A model generated the notes under the pieces. It was not told where the DNA came from. It was given only the letters and a program-made list of their open reading frames with translations, and ran no database searches. Positions 37,100-48,517 of a stretch of 64,000 nucleotides of DNA are shown here, one piece after another (positions within the stretch are counted from its first letter, which is position 1; each line of letters begins with the position of its first letter). The position numbers were made by a program, and so were the translations under genes. Source of the DNA: Parietaria judaica (Eukaryota > Streptophyta > Magnoliopsida > Rosales > Urticaceae); contig OX940861.1 of the NCBI GenBank assembly GCA_954871525.1, forward strand, positions 6,804,842 to 6,868,841, given 5' to 3'.

Positions 37100-39829
37100 G
37101 GTTTAAAGTCGAGAAATAGCAACAATAATACTCAAACGTCTTTATAAAGATAAATAAAAATATGTTTAGTTTATTACTTTTTAAAGCGTACTTAAATAGA
37201 ATTAAACTACATTTTATTTTGTTGTGGAAAAAGTTTTAAAAACTTAAAAAAAATCATACTATAAATTTTAAATTTTATTTTTATCATTGCAAAAGTTTCA
37301 AAAAAGTCCTATCATAAGTTTCGAATTTCTCACGACAAACTCATTTTTTAGTTTTTTTGAAGCTCTTACCATGACAAAATAAATTTAAAGGAAATTGTAC
37401 GAAATGCCCATTTATCCACAAACCTTTTTAAAAAACTACCCATAGTCTGTATTGAAATGTACTAAAATGAGTAATTTTTTAAATTTAATATATACCGCGT
37501 ACTATAAGACACTTTGTGATACTTTTGCCTCAAATATCTCTTTTTCTTTAAGTAAAATGACGTATAAAATAACTAAAATGAGGATAGAAAAATAAAACAC
37601 AAAATGAAAACATATTTTTGTATTTCATTTTTGTATGTAAAGTAGTTAGAAAAGAAAAAAAATGCTTTTAGAACAAAAATCATATTAAAAAAAACTAACT
37701 AATTACGTTTTATCACTTTTCTTATAAAATATTTTGACGGAAAAACAAATTGTTTTGGAAATGACTTTAAATCAGCCCCACGAGTCGCAACTCGCAATAG
37801 ATGTTTAATTTTATATTTGTTTAAATAGGATGGCGCTATTAATCAAGGTTACAACGCATTCTCATATTATTAGATATATTCAGTGTAAGAACACGTGATA
37901 CTAATGATAAAGTTTACATATGTAAAGTGGGCACGCATTTGCGTCCAATAGGGTTTGAATCTTTGACCTTTTAGAGAATTATGTAGTGGTGTTACCAGTA
38001 AGCCAAATTATCTTAGTTTTAATTCTATATTTGGGATTACATATTATTGGGATTATAAATCATAAACTTTATGTTGGATATAATTATAGATGTCTTTTTG
38101 TGCCATTTCTTTCATTTGGCATGTACTCCCAATCCCATTGCCGAAGGGCTTAATATATTCTTCTCTTTAATTATTAATCCACAATATAATTCACTTATTT
38201 TTATTACCCTAAGACTATGACTATTTCTATACTATAGTCTATATATATAAGTACAATGATTCAGTTACTTAAATATATATCGTCAATTTATCATTCAGAT
38301 TATTAAATTGATTTTGCGTGTACGCTATACTGGTCGATTAGATAACCAGCTCAGCGAGACTAGTGTGGTACGAAAGCTTAATAAATAATGTATTTTCTTA
38401 TGAAGATTTTGTTAATATTGAAACAATATACAATATAGTATAGAGTACAGACACAACGCCACGCATAAATTATCATTGTATGGCTCATAAAATGTTGAAT
38501 AATTTGTCAAAATATCAAGGACACACAAGTGTTAAATTGTTATTTAAGTGTACTATAGTACTGTTGAATAATGATAAATTTAGGTGGTTTACCCAAGTTT
38601 TGGTGCTTTTGAATTAGACAAATTAAAATACCTAATATAACGTTTTGATTGTGCTCTTTTTTAAATATTTGGTACGCTATCCATTTGTAATTGTACTACA
38701 TTGAGGAATTAATGCTTCTGTGGGTATGAATTAAAGAAACTGGAAAGATATCATTGTTGAAGGAGACAACAAAACTACTCACCACTATTTGGCAACTTGT
38801 TTGGATCGTTCGAATTGGGCTTTAATTCCTTTATTTGAAAAAATCGAGTTTCTCTCATATTTTTTAAGTTTTTATCATTCTCAGTTTTTCTCAAATTAAG
38901 AGTCCCGAAACACTACCTTTGTCGTGTATCATATATGTACTTGAGCTTGTAGCAATGTTTGCCACAAGATTCTCCGTCCTTGCTCTGAAAAACTTTGCTT
39001 AATGAAATTGAATAATAGTATTTGGGCACTACTTAACTAAATTTGTTTGGTTTAGTGATAACTTTTTACTACTATGACTATTCGATAGGTCCTCGGTTCT
39101 ATCCTTAACATATATAATATTGGCCTTTTTATACTGCGAATAGATATTGTAATCCGAGTACTTGTAATTTTGGTCAATGATGTCACTTTAATAATAAAGA
39201 ACGATGACGATATAAGGTTTTATTGCACTTTTTTTTGCTTCAAAGCATAAATATAATTACAAATCGATGGCTATTTTCTTCAAAATATAAAATATGTTAT
39301 CTTTATACTGCATACATTGATTAATATAATTTTAAAACGCTATTTTTTGTAAATATATATGTTGATACATTGGGAAATTAATTAAATGTGGAGGGCTTAA
39401 AGTCTATAATTATTCTGATATTGGTCAAAGCAGATACAACAAATTGTATAGAAATTTCAGCCATCACGTTTCTTGATTATATAAGCAACAAGACTATAAC
39501 CTTTTGTTTGCGTGAAGAATTACAAAAATAAATAAATTGAACAATAATTTTTTCAGATTCAATATGAAAAACTTCAATCGATTTAGAGTTATTCAGTCCA
39601 ACATTTATCCACCAATAATTATATCTTATATTATTGGCTGATCTGCTTTCTATAAATCGAGTGTCTTTAATTATATACGCATCATAAATAGAAAAAATAT
39701 TGGACTAGATTATCTATCACTTCCAATTACTCTCAGATATCTCACAAGAAAAAAAAAATCAATATTATACATGGCCAGAAATGGTTAACAATAAAAGTTG
39801 ACTTTTTGAGTCTTTTGCTAGCATTATTA
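37100..39829. other. Long AT-rich intergenic stretch
   Basis: No gene seen in 2.7 kb. The only structured item is a SINE-like sequence near 37925-38020. Confidence 0.5.
37925..38020 (-). mobile_element. tRNA-derived SINE-like sequence
   Basis: Minus-strand A-box-like TGGCTTACTGGTAAC (37991-38005) and B-box-like AGATTCAAACCC (37951-37962). It lacks a full cloverleaf. Target duplication not identified. Confidence 0.45.
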
Positions 39830-39837
39830 TGGTTAAC

Positions 39838-40264
39838 CAAGGTTTAAAATGTCGTTTTTACCGATAAATCGGTTGCCGTTTTCGAGGATTATCGATGGAA
39901 AACTAATAAAACTGTAGTTTATCGTTACCGACACTTATCGAAGATTATCGATGAAAAACCACTAAAAAAGTTTTAAGAATATATTTACTAAGTTTACATA
40001 TGTAAATAAAATATAATCGACTCTCACATACGTAAATACTCAAATAAAATCATATCATACTAAAATAAAATCATGTTATACTAAATTAATTTTTTTTGCA
40101 TTGAAGGTACTTTTGCCTAAAATTGTTGAAAACTGCAAAAAAAATTCAAAAAGTACTCAATTTTTTTTCGTTATTTTACACTATTTTTACGGAAAATTGA
40201 TTGGCATGTAATATTTGCCGATGACTACCGACAAGACGGATAATCGCGGAAAATTCGAACCTTG
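39838..40264. mobile_element. Non-autonomous hAT-type element
   Basis: 427 bp with perfect 8-bp duplication TGGTTAAC (39830-39837, 40265-40272). Ends CAAGGTTTAAAATG and, reverse-complemented, CAAGGTTCGAATTT. Subterminal GATTATCGA/CGATAAAT motifs. The same terminal type is found at 7353 and the same internal motifs at 18640-19430. Confidence 0.9.
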
Positions 40265-40989
40265 TGGTTAACTATGTTGTGGGTTATGCATTTGGTATTA
40301 AATGTTAATCATAAGTGTGTTTTTTTATTTATTTATTTGTTATATCTAAAGTTCTAAGCCTTTCATAACATCGTCTATTTAATTATATAATTTTAAAAAT
40401 ATTTTTTGGCATTATAATGGGCCCGAGTTTTGTTTGGGCCGAGACCCGTATGGCAGGCCAATAGTATCAATTAGTTATTTACAATATCTTCGCATTTTTA
40501 AATGACACGCGTTAGCCTCACGGTGGCTCGGAGAAATTGACACTGCGAAATATGAACATTTTATTTTATTGTTTTTATGTGCTATGTATTTAATTTTAAA
40601 TTAAATATTTTTAATTTTCCATAAAATAAAAATCCCTACCTATGCTATGTAGGGGTTTATAAAAAGAGGGAAACGACAATGGGCCCGTTTGGCATAGCTT
40701 AATTTAAAAAATAATTGTTTTTAGTTTTAGTTTGAAGGAAAAACCGTTTTCAAATAAAACTGGCAGGCGTTTGGTAAACTGTTTAAAAAACAGTTGTTGT
40801 TGGTAACAAAAGATGTTTTAGTGTTTGGTAAAATTTTCTAGATTTATGTAAAATGACTAAAATAGACATGTTCTTAAATAATAAATAATAATAATTTATA
40901 TGCTTATAAATATGTTCACATAGTTTTTTTTAATGAAGACAAACATATAGCACGAAAATAAATCGTTTGACTTGAAAAAATTAAAACTA

Positions 40990-41590
40990 CTAATTTAACA
41001 TTTCTACTAAACTGGCAGCGATATCGTCTCTTAATCTATCCATACTACTGGAAGAAGTCTGATCATCTTCTTCTTGATCTTCATCTGCTGCGTTTTCATA
41101 CCCTCCGTCATCGCCTTCCGTCTCATCGATTATTTCAAAATCCATCTCCTGTTTTGCATGCATTCGAATATAGTTATGTAGTGCCATAGTTGCGATAACT
41201 ATTTTTACTTGATTTTTGTATGGAAAACTCGGCATGACATTCAGGATTCTCCATCTTTTTTTCCATACTCCAAATCTCCGCTCGATGACGCTTCTCAAAG
41301 AAGAATGAGCGCGATTGAAGATTTCTTCTTTTGTGGTAGGTTTCTCTTTTCTCTTACGGTAAAGCTCTATATGGTATAAGTGACATTTATAAGGACCAAG
41401 ATATCCATGCATACGAGGATAGCCAGCATCTACCAGATAATACTTTCCTGTTAAATATAAAGTTGAATAAAATGATTTAGTTTAAACTGTATACAAGACA
41501 AAGCAAAAATTAATAAATAAATTAAAGTCGTACCTTCGGGAGGTTTTGGAAAGTTAATCTCACTATCACGAAGAGCGGCTTTAGCAATAA
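40990..41590 (-). pseudogene. Harbinger (HARBI1-like, DDE_Tnp_4) transposase, 5'-truncated
   Basis: Two exons, 41590-41534 and 41447-40990, join in phase. They encode ALRDSEINFPKPPEG then KYYLVDAGYPRMHGYLGPYK, the second catalytic Asp being in VDAGYP. Then come FNRAHSSLRSVIERRFGVWK (with the third catalytic acidic residue region) and MPSFPYKNQVKIVIATMALH NYIR, typical of the HARBI1 family C-terminus, ending in an acidic tail. Homology stops at about 41590, so the N-terminal half including the first catalytic Asp is missing. Confidence 0.85.
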
Positions 41591-41752
41591 TTCATTTGGG
41601 ATTTTTTTTATGTCGTTTTTTTTCACATGTCGTTTTATGCTTTAGAAATACTTCAATTGGGATTTTTTTAATGACACTTCTTTCTTCGGTTCTCAAACTT
41701 CTTCATTTGGGAATTTTTTTTCCTTCGATCCTCAGTCCTCACACTTCTTCTC

Positions 41753-42076
41753 TTGCTGGAGTTTGATCTCTGGAAGATTTTGAAGTTCCAGAAATTCGGC
41801 ACTCCACCGCCGGATCTGATCAAGCTGAGACTACAGTTGGTCAACATTAGCTACAACCGGCTATGCGGGAAGATTCCGGTCGGCGGCGAGCTGCATGGAC
41901 GCGATCTTGAGGACAGAGACTCCAGTTCCGGCTTCCGATTCCTTTGTGCATCTCGGGTTTTCAGGTATTCTTGTTCTATTAAGTTCGTTGGCTTACTTTG
42001 TTCTTGTTGGGTATCCATCATAAGACTTTTCTCTCTCTCTGTGAAATTCTGGTTGCAAATGTTTTATTTGTTATAA
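41753..42076 (+). pseudogene. LRR (polygalacturonase-inhibitor-like) gene fragment
   Basis: The segment LQLVNISYNRLCGKIPVGGE (about 41828-41890) closely resembles the end of the LRR domain of polygalacturonase-inhibiting proteins, where NVSYNRLCGQIPVGG is typical. Sequence before and after does not continue the family, and there is no signal peptide. It lies inside the Harbinger-type element, so it may be a captured fragment. Not a functional gene on its own. Confidence 0.5.
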
Positions 42077-42219
42077 TGCTTCTGTAAATGTTCTATGTTC
42101 TTGTTTATTTATGTGATTTTAGACCCCATACTTTCGATACTTAACCTTGACTTGGAGTTGGAAATCAGAAGCATCTAATGGGATCATGAGAAAGTGTCAA
42201 TTTCATACGCTACATAGGA

Positions 42220-42223
<4 letters not shown>

Positions 42224-42258
<35 letters not shown>
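42224..42258. repeat. (TA)n microsatellite
   Basis: An uninterrupted TA run inside the Harbinger-type element. Confidence 0.9.
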
Positions 42259-42261
<3 letters not shown>

Positions 42262-43158
42262 CCACAATGTGAGAAGATTTTGAGTTCATCTCAGCAGTGT
42301 AGTTAATATATATATTAGCTTGTATGAAATCAGATTGTTAATTTATATACTAGTTTATGTTTTTAAAAATCTAGATACATCTAAGGAGTAATTCCAATTC
42401 AATGTATTCATTTTTAGAAAACTCACAGTTTTTGGAGGGAAGATCGCCTTCAACAGCTCTGTGTTTCGTCGGTCGCAAAGTCGTCCGCGTCCCTTCAAGA
42501 GCTCTTAGCTTTGTCTGCCGACAAGTCGTGCTCGTCCCTTTCGTCCAACGTAAATGCACACAGGTTTGTATTACTGTGTTTATTTATATTAGTAATTAAA
42601 TGATTTGATTGTAAATTGGTTGAGAAATTGTAGGTAGTTTTGATTATTTGATTTGATCAAAGCCTTAACAGGTCGTGTGCTTAGATTTAGGAATACTAAG
42701 TTATTATTTTGATTATTTCTTGGTTTGTTACAGGGGTATAAAAATACGTGGTTTGTTAGTGTATAACAGGGGTATAAATCAGATATGTTATTTTAATTAT
42801 TTATTGGTTTTGAGCGTAATTAGGTATCAAATATTTGTTGGAGAGATTTTAGGAGATAACAGAGGTAAAATAGTAAAATGCATATTAAACTCAAAATCGT
42901 TTTCCCTGAAAGCTAGGATTTCTAGCTTTCACTTCTCACGTACAAATTGCAAAATCGATTTTAAAGTTTTTGATAACAACGGATTTTCCAAACACTTAAA
43001 TAGCAGTTAAATTTTAAATAAAAATAAAAACTGGGCAATTTAAGCCGAACCAAAAGCAGCCAATAATAAGTCTTGTAATCCACAGATGTCAAAGTATAAG
43101 GCGCGAGAAAGTTCGTGGAAAAGCAGAAAAAGCGTTACGAGGACAAATAGGAAAGCGC

Positions 43159-43164
43159 CACGTG
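43159..43164 (+). promoter_or_regulatory. G-box in the ascorbate peroxidase promoter
   Basis: CACGTG within GCGCCACGTGTG, 95 bp upstream of the start codon. This core binds bHLH/bZIP factors (light, ABA). Functional role not shown by sequence alone. Confidence 0.5.
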
Positions 43165-43258
43165 TGAGGGGCGCTTTTATTTGGCGGAAGAGAAGAGGCA
43201 TTAATCCGAAACAAAAGGCTGTGAGTGAGTCGAGTAGAGTAAGCCCTTGACCTTGAAT

Positions 43259-46223
43259 ATGGCACACCACGCTCTCTCAGTCTCAGTCTCAACCCCAAAC
43301 ATTTTCCCACCATCCAAACAGACAACCTCTCTCCCTTCTTCTCCCATGGCCGCCTCCTCCTCCTCCTCTCGCCTCTTCCCCTCCGCCGCCAGAGCCGGCG
43401 CACGAGCTGCACTCTCTCTCCCTTCCTCCTCCTCCTCCTCCTCCTCCTCCTCCTCCTCTCTCAGAGGCCTCCGATCGCCGCCACTCGTCTCGCGCCTCTT
43501 CCTTAACCAGGTGAACTCTCTCTCCTTGTGTATGTTGAGGAATCTATGCGTCTGAGCTTGCGAATGAGTGGATGTATGAATGTTGTCTTTGATTCTTCGA
43601 TCGCAGAGGAGATCGCCGGGCATCATGTCGAGCCGAGGGTTCAGCGGCGCGTCTGCGCCGGTTTGCGCGGCTTCTGATCTGGAGCAGCTGAAAAGCGCTA
43701 GAGAAGATATCAAGGAGCTTCTCAAGACTACCTTCTGTCATCCTATTATGGTATTTCTAGATATATGTTTCGTTTACATTGGAATGATTGTGTAAGCGAG
43801 TTTAAGCTCGCTCGCGCTAGAGCAAAATGCAACTAGAAAGGAAGAGCGGAAGTTTTCAATGCTGTTATGCTAAGTTTAATGCTGTGAAATGTGTCTAGTC
43901 TTTGCCGCGGTTTGCGTATTTGATTGAAACGATGGAAGAGCGGGGAGAGCTTTTTAGGAATTCGATTCGGCAATACAAATATCAGTGACTTTTATTCCGT
44001 CATCTGTGCAATAGGTTCGCCTTGGATGGCATGATGCCGGTACTTACAACAAGAACATCGAGGAGTGGCCGCAACGAGGTGGAGCTAACGGAAGTCTGAG
44101 ATTTGAGATTGAGCTCAAACACGCTGCCAATGCTGGTAAATTACTCCTCGAAAATGCATGAGATGTGAGTGGTTTGATATTGGTTTTGACTAATGATTAA
44201 TAAGTATGCTATTTCAGGTCTTGTGAACGCTTTGAAGCTTCTTCAACCGATCAAAGACAAGTACTCGAGTGTCACTTATGCTGACTTGTTCCAATTGGCC
44301 AGTGCCACTGCAGTGGAGGTAATTCTTGACTTCTTTGCCCGCTCCAAATCGCTTTGTGAAATGTCGAAAGCTTTTTGCTCATTTACCCTTCATAAAAAGC
44401 TCAGGAGGCAGGGGGTCCAAAACTGCCGATGAAGTATGTAAGAGTGGATGTGTCAGGACCCGAACAGTGCCCAGAAGAAGGAAGGCTTCCAGGTCGATAG
44501 AAAAGTAGATTTAAACATAGTTTCTTATTGCTCTTCTTCATCCGTTATTTAATTGCTTTATCCGATTTCTCATAGATGCCGGGCCTCCTTCTCCTGCCCA
44601 ACATTTGCGAGATGTTTTTAACAGAATGGGGTTAAACGACAAGGTAGGATTATAGCGGTCTTACCCTATTTCTGCGTGTGAATTTTTTGGTGTGCCAATG
44701 ATATTTGCTTATCTGCAGGAAATCGTTGCGTTGTCTGGTGCACACACATTGGGAAGATCCAGGCCCGAGCGCAGTGGTTGGGGCAAGCCAGAGACTAAGT
44801 ACACGGTACTTAAGCTTTCATATTCTTAATGGCAGACTTGATCTACTGTGTTGGCCTGTGCTATGCATATTTATTATTATGTGCTGTTTAATCATTAATG
44901 TACTAAAATTGTTTACCAAGAAATGAGTAATTGCCTAATATGATCGAATCGTCCTCATAATTCTTAATTTATTACTTGAAAAGAGGAAGAAAACTATAGT
45001 AGCAAGATTGGCTGTGAAGCTAACTAGATACTTCATTTTACAGAAAGATGGACCCGGAGCACCCGGGGGACAGTCCTGGACTGAGAAATGGTTGAAGTTC
45101 GATAATTCCTATTTCAAGGTTCGAATTCTTTATACCTCTTGAACATTGTAATGCTTATTAGTGTATCAAGTATGACGACACAAGCCAGAAAAGGAGGATC
45201 CACTTGCTCAATGTGTTGTATTCTGTACAGGATATAAAAGAGAAAAGGGATGAAGATCTACTGGTGTTGCCAACTGATGCTGTTCTCTTCGATGAACCGT
45301 CTTTCAAAGTGAGGAAAAATGACTTATAGAGCTCAAGATTCTTGCTTTCCATTATCAGACGACTCATAGAAAAATCCAACTCATTCTGCTTTAATCTAGA
45401 TCTGTATAATTAAATACTTTGTTTCGGCAATATGTGCAGGTATATGCTGAAAAATATGCGGTAGATCAGGAAGCCTTCTTCAAGGATTACGCTGAAGCCC
45501 ATGCGAAACTCAGCAATCTTGGAGCTAAGTTCGATCCTCCAGAGGTATGTTCGTCTTCGATCGTATTTATTAACTTTCAATGATTACATTTTTTTTATCA
45601 AATAAGTGCCCCGTTCCTTGTATATACGTAAATAAACGTAGTGACGGGGGTCTAACATTCTGGCTAGTTTTCAAAATGGTCTTATAATTCTTTTATGTTT
45701 ATACGTATACATAACTCTGATTTTTTACACTCTTCAGGGTATTGTGATTGATAGCGATGCTCCGAAAGCGGTTCCAGAGAAGTTTGTGGCAGCAAAGTAC
45801 TCGTCGGGAAAGGTTATAATCACTTTTTTTCTATTCAAACTTTGCATATTCCTTTCAAATTTTAGCATAAACGCTCTCAGCATATATTCAAATCGTTCAT
45901 CGTCTTTGCGTTTTATGACTTATTGCAGGATTAAAAAGAGTCAAGTGTCGTGTTTTGTTGTGGCGTGTCTTTTAATAATACAAAGATGAGGAATTTTTCA
46001 AATCGCGTGTCCTCACAACAAGTATAGGATGTGAAGAAGAAAGGAATAAAATTCAGTATTTGAATTGCAGAAAGAGCTGTCGGATGCGATGAAGCAGAAG
46101 ATGCGAGCGGAGTACGAAGCGGTTGGCGGGAGCCCAGATAAGCCTCTTCAGTCCAACTATTTTCTTAATATCATGATTGGGATTGCTGTTTTGGCTCTTT
46201 TGACTTCTCTGCTTGGAAACTAG
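43259..46223 (+). CDS. tAPX: Thylakoid-bound ascorbate peroxidase
   Basis: Reduces H2O2 with ascorbate at the chloroplast thylakoid. Exons: 43259-43510, 43607-43750, 44015-44135, 44218-44318, 44405-44492, 44576-44643, 44719-44805, 45044-45118, 45231-45308, 45440-45544, 45738-45812, 46071-46223; 448 residues, all in phase. Residues 1 to about 85 are a Ser-rich plastid transit peptide with a long Ser run from a TCC microsatellite. The distal heme side [11 protein letters not shown] has Arg134, Trp137, His138; the proximal ligand is His267 in [10 protein letters not shown]; Trp303 follows in [18 protein letters not shown] is the chloroplast-type insertion. The C-terminus ends in one membrane helix ([18 protein letters not shown]), which marks the thylakoid rather than the stromal form. 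In some plants one gene makes both forms by alternative 3' splicing; I see no clear stromal exon. Confidence 0.96.
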
Positions 46224-47673
46224 ATCTTCACCTTTGGATTTGGTCCATATCATACTTTCATTATGAGTTAAGTTTGTTTTGCAATCTAATTGTGATTAGT
46301 CACTCCTTTTTGCCAAGAATTCGCAGTAATCTCAACTTTGAACTTAAAAAAGTGGAAAAATATTATGAAAATAAAAATGTAAAAAAAGCTTTTTTTAAAT
46401 AAAAAATTAAAAGTACCATTTCTTTGAAGTATATTTTCTGTTGATTGCCTTTGATATAGTGAAGACAAAAATTTATGAATAGATTCCAGCTTTCGTTGCG
46501 ATGTCAATGCACGTTTCAATATTTTATTTAAATTTTTTACACCAAGTAAAAAAAGAAAAAAGATCCTATAATTTTTCTTACAAAATTAAATATTGTTCCA
46601 AAATAATCGTGGAATCTAGCGACAAATGAGTCCAAGCCTTATCCATTGTTTCTGGGTCTCGTTCAGTGTCCTTGCTTTCTTCCAACGTACGATACATAGA
46701 AATGAAAGAAAATACTTTTTTTAATGGGCCTTGTGACTTAGAAACTGATGGGCCTTGTGACACCAAGTTTAACGTGAACAGATTTGGACTTGTCCAACTC
46801 CTTTTCTAATAGAAATGAAAGAAAACAGACTCTTCAGTCTTCACCAGCTAACTTTAGAGTCAAGACCTTATACGTATGGGTAAGTTGCTTTCAACTTGAT
46901 AAGAACTTGGTAAATGGAATAGATTTTACGAAATCGTATATGTACGCACGTATATACTATATAGCAACAAGACTGACTTTGAGTTTATCTTGTTTTGCTG
47001 GGACCCTAAGTTAAATAAATTTTAAGCGTTTTTAGAGTAATTAAAAATTGATTTTTTATATTTAATTGATTCAGAGTAAGACATGTTTAGGAGTATATTG
47101 GGATAAGATGAAATAACTTTTATCCAACCTTTTTACCCTGGAAAGTGCTAAAAGTACTGAAGATATGTTCCCACTTCCCATATAAGCAACACATTTTAAG
47201 TTCATCAACTAATTGCACTCATGAATTGAGATTGTAAGAAGAGAAAGAAAAGAAAAAAAAAGAGCAGACCCAATAATTTTATTCTGCTTTTCTTTTTTGG
47301 AATTCTTTCACTGTTGAACCCTCAAAAGAAGTTGAATATATTGTTACTTTTCATTACCTTTTTAATCTTGTACTAAATTAGATTAAAGCTATGCCTAACT
47401 CCTCAAAATATTATATTTAATATTTATAATGACATTTTCACAAGACTCAATTAGGCTAGAAGATGACAATCTAGAATCTAACTTTTTCTTTCTTTCTTTC
47501 ATTTTTCCGGGTTTTTTTTTTTAATGTGATACAGTTCATTCATCAATTGAATTACCTGAGTCTACCACATAAAATTAGACATTTATGGTGTTCCTGATAA
47601 ATGAGAAAGCTAGGCCCCGTTTGTCATATCTGATAATGACATATAGATCTTGGATATGATCTTGGTGGGTCGT
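46224..47673. other. AT-rich intergenic DNA after the peroxidase gene
   Basis: Contains the peroxidase 3' UTR at its start. No other gene or repeat end recognised. Confidence 0.5.
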
Positions 47674-48458
47674 TGTTAAGGTCGGATCCGGTCGGACCCC
47701 TCTTAACACTGGGAGGCCTTCTTATCAAGGAAATCAACAACACCCGATGTCGACTAATCTCGGAGTCGACAATATCCATGATGGCCGGCACCCAAGACCT
47801 GCGGCGAACAAAGTCGACGATACCCCGACGCGACGATGCCCAGGGTCGACGACACCCGGAGTCGACGATACCCAGAGTCGACGACGTCCGAAATCGTCGA
47901 TGCCCGAAAACGACGACGCCCAGAGTCAACGACACCAGAGTCGACAACGTCCGAGTCGTTGATGCCCGGAGTCGACGGCATCAAAGGCCGAAGGCGCTAG
48001 AATCGAGAGAGAGGTTCGACGTCGAGAAGTCAGATGGTAGTAAGACAACTAGCGGTATGGGGGTGCATTTAATGAAGCCCATACCAACCTTACCTACTTC
48101 ACGTGACAGATACTCAAGAGCATTCAGAGCGTGGGTTAGCCATGCTTAGCATGGTTAACCTTACCCCCCAAAATCACTCTTAGGGAAGCGAGTGATGGGA
48201 CGCAACAAGAAAAGGCGGGAAATGAATAGCAAAGGAAGGCAAGACATCCTCTATATAATGTAACAAAGGCCTCATTTGAGGGGGTCGAAGAAATCTATGT
48301 ATGCACACAAATTATCAATATACACGAGTATTCCTATCATATCATTGTTCTTACTGTCCTCAAACACTTCGAGTTGTAAAACGAGGAAAACCGAACCTCT
48401 TTCCTTAAAAACAGAGAGTGATCTTTGTGATTGTTGAGAGTCCATTTTGCCCTCAACA
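47674..48458 (+). repeat. 5' LTR of the second gypsy element
   Basis: 785 bp, TGTTAAGGTCGGATCC to GCCCTCAACA. A GC-rich tandem stretch at about 47755-47980 repeats GTCGACGA(T/C)ACCC(A/G)GA-like units of roughly 20 bp with many GTCGAC sites. A TATATAATG box (48252-48260) could be the LTR promoter. Confidence 0.82.
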
Positions 48459-48517
48459 GTTTGGTGCCTACCGAGGGGCTCAATTTTTCTCTATCACACG
48501 ACTAGAAGTTCAGGTGG

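Larger units (their letters stand above)
40681..43062 (-). mobile_element. PIF/Harbinger-type transposon with truncated transposase and captured gene fragment
   Basis: Left end GGGCCCGTTTGGCATAGC and, reverse-complemented, right end GGCTGCTTTTGGTTCGGC, followed on both sides by similar subterminal sequence (TTAATTTAAA / TTAAATTG). It is flanked by AAT (40678-40680, 43063-43065), a 3-bp duplication as in Harbinger elements, though not the usual TTA/TAA. It holds the C-terminal part of a DDE transposase (40990-41590) and an LRR-gene fragment (41753-41900). The right end is 196 bp from the ascorbate peroxidase start codon. Confidence 0.65.

Noticed and set aside
43201..43725. 174-residue minus-strand frame with a Glu-rich run
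   Set aside because: It is antisense to the tAPX transit-peptide exons; the Glu run is the complement of the Ser (TCC) microsatellite.
47755..47980. CRISPR-like repeat array
   Set aside because: Units are diverged tandem repeats without unique spacers, inside an LTR of a plant genome.
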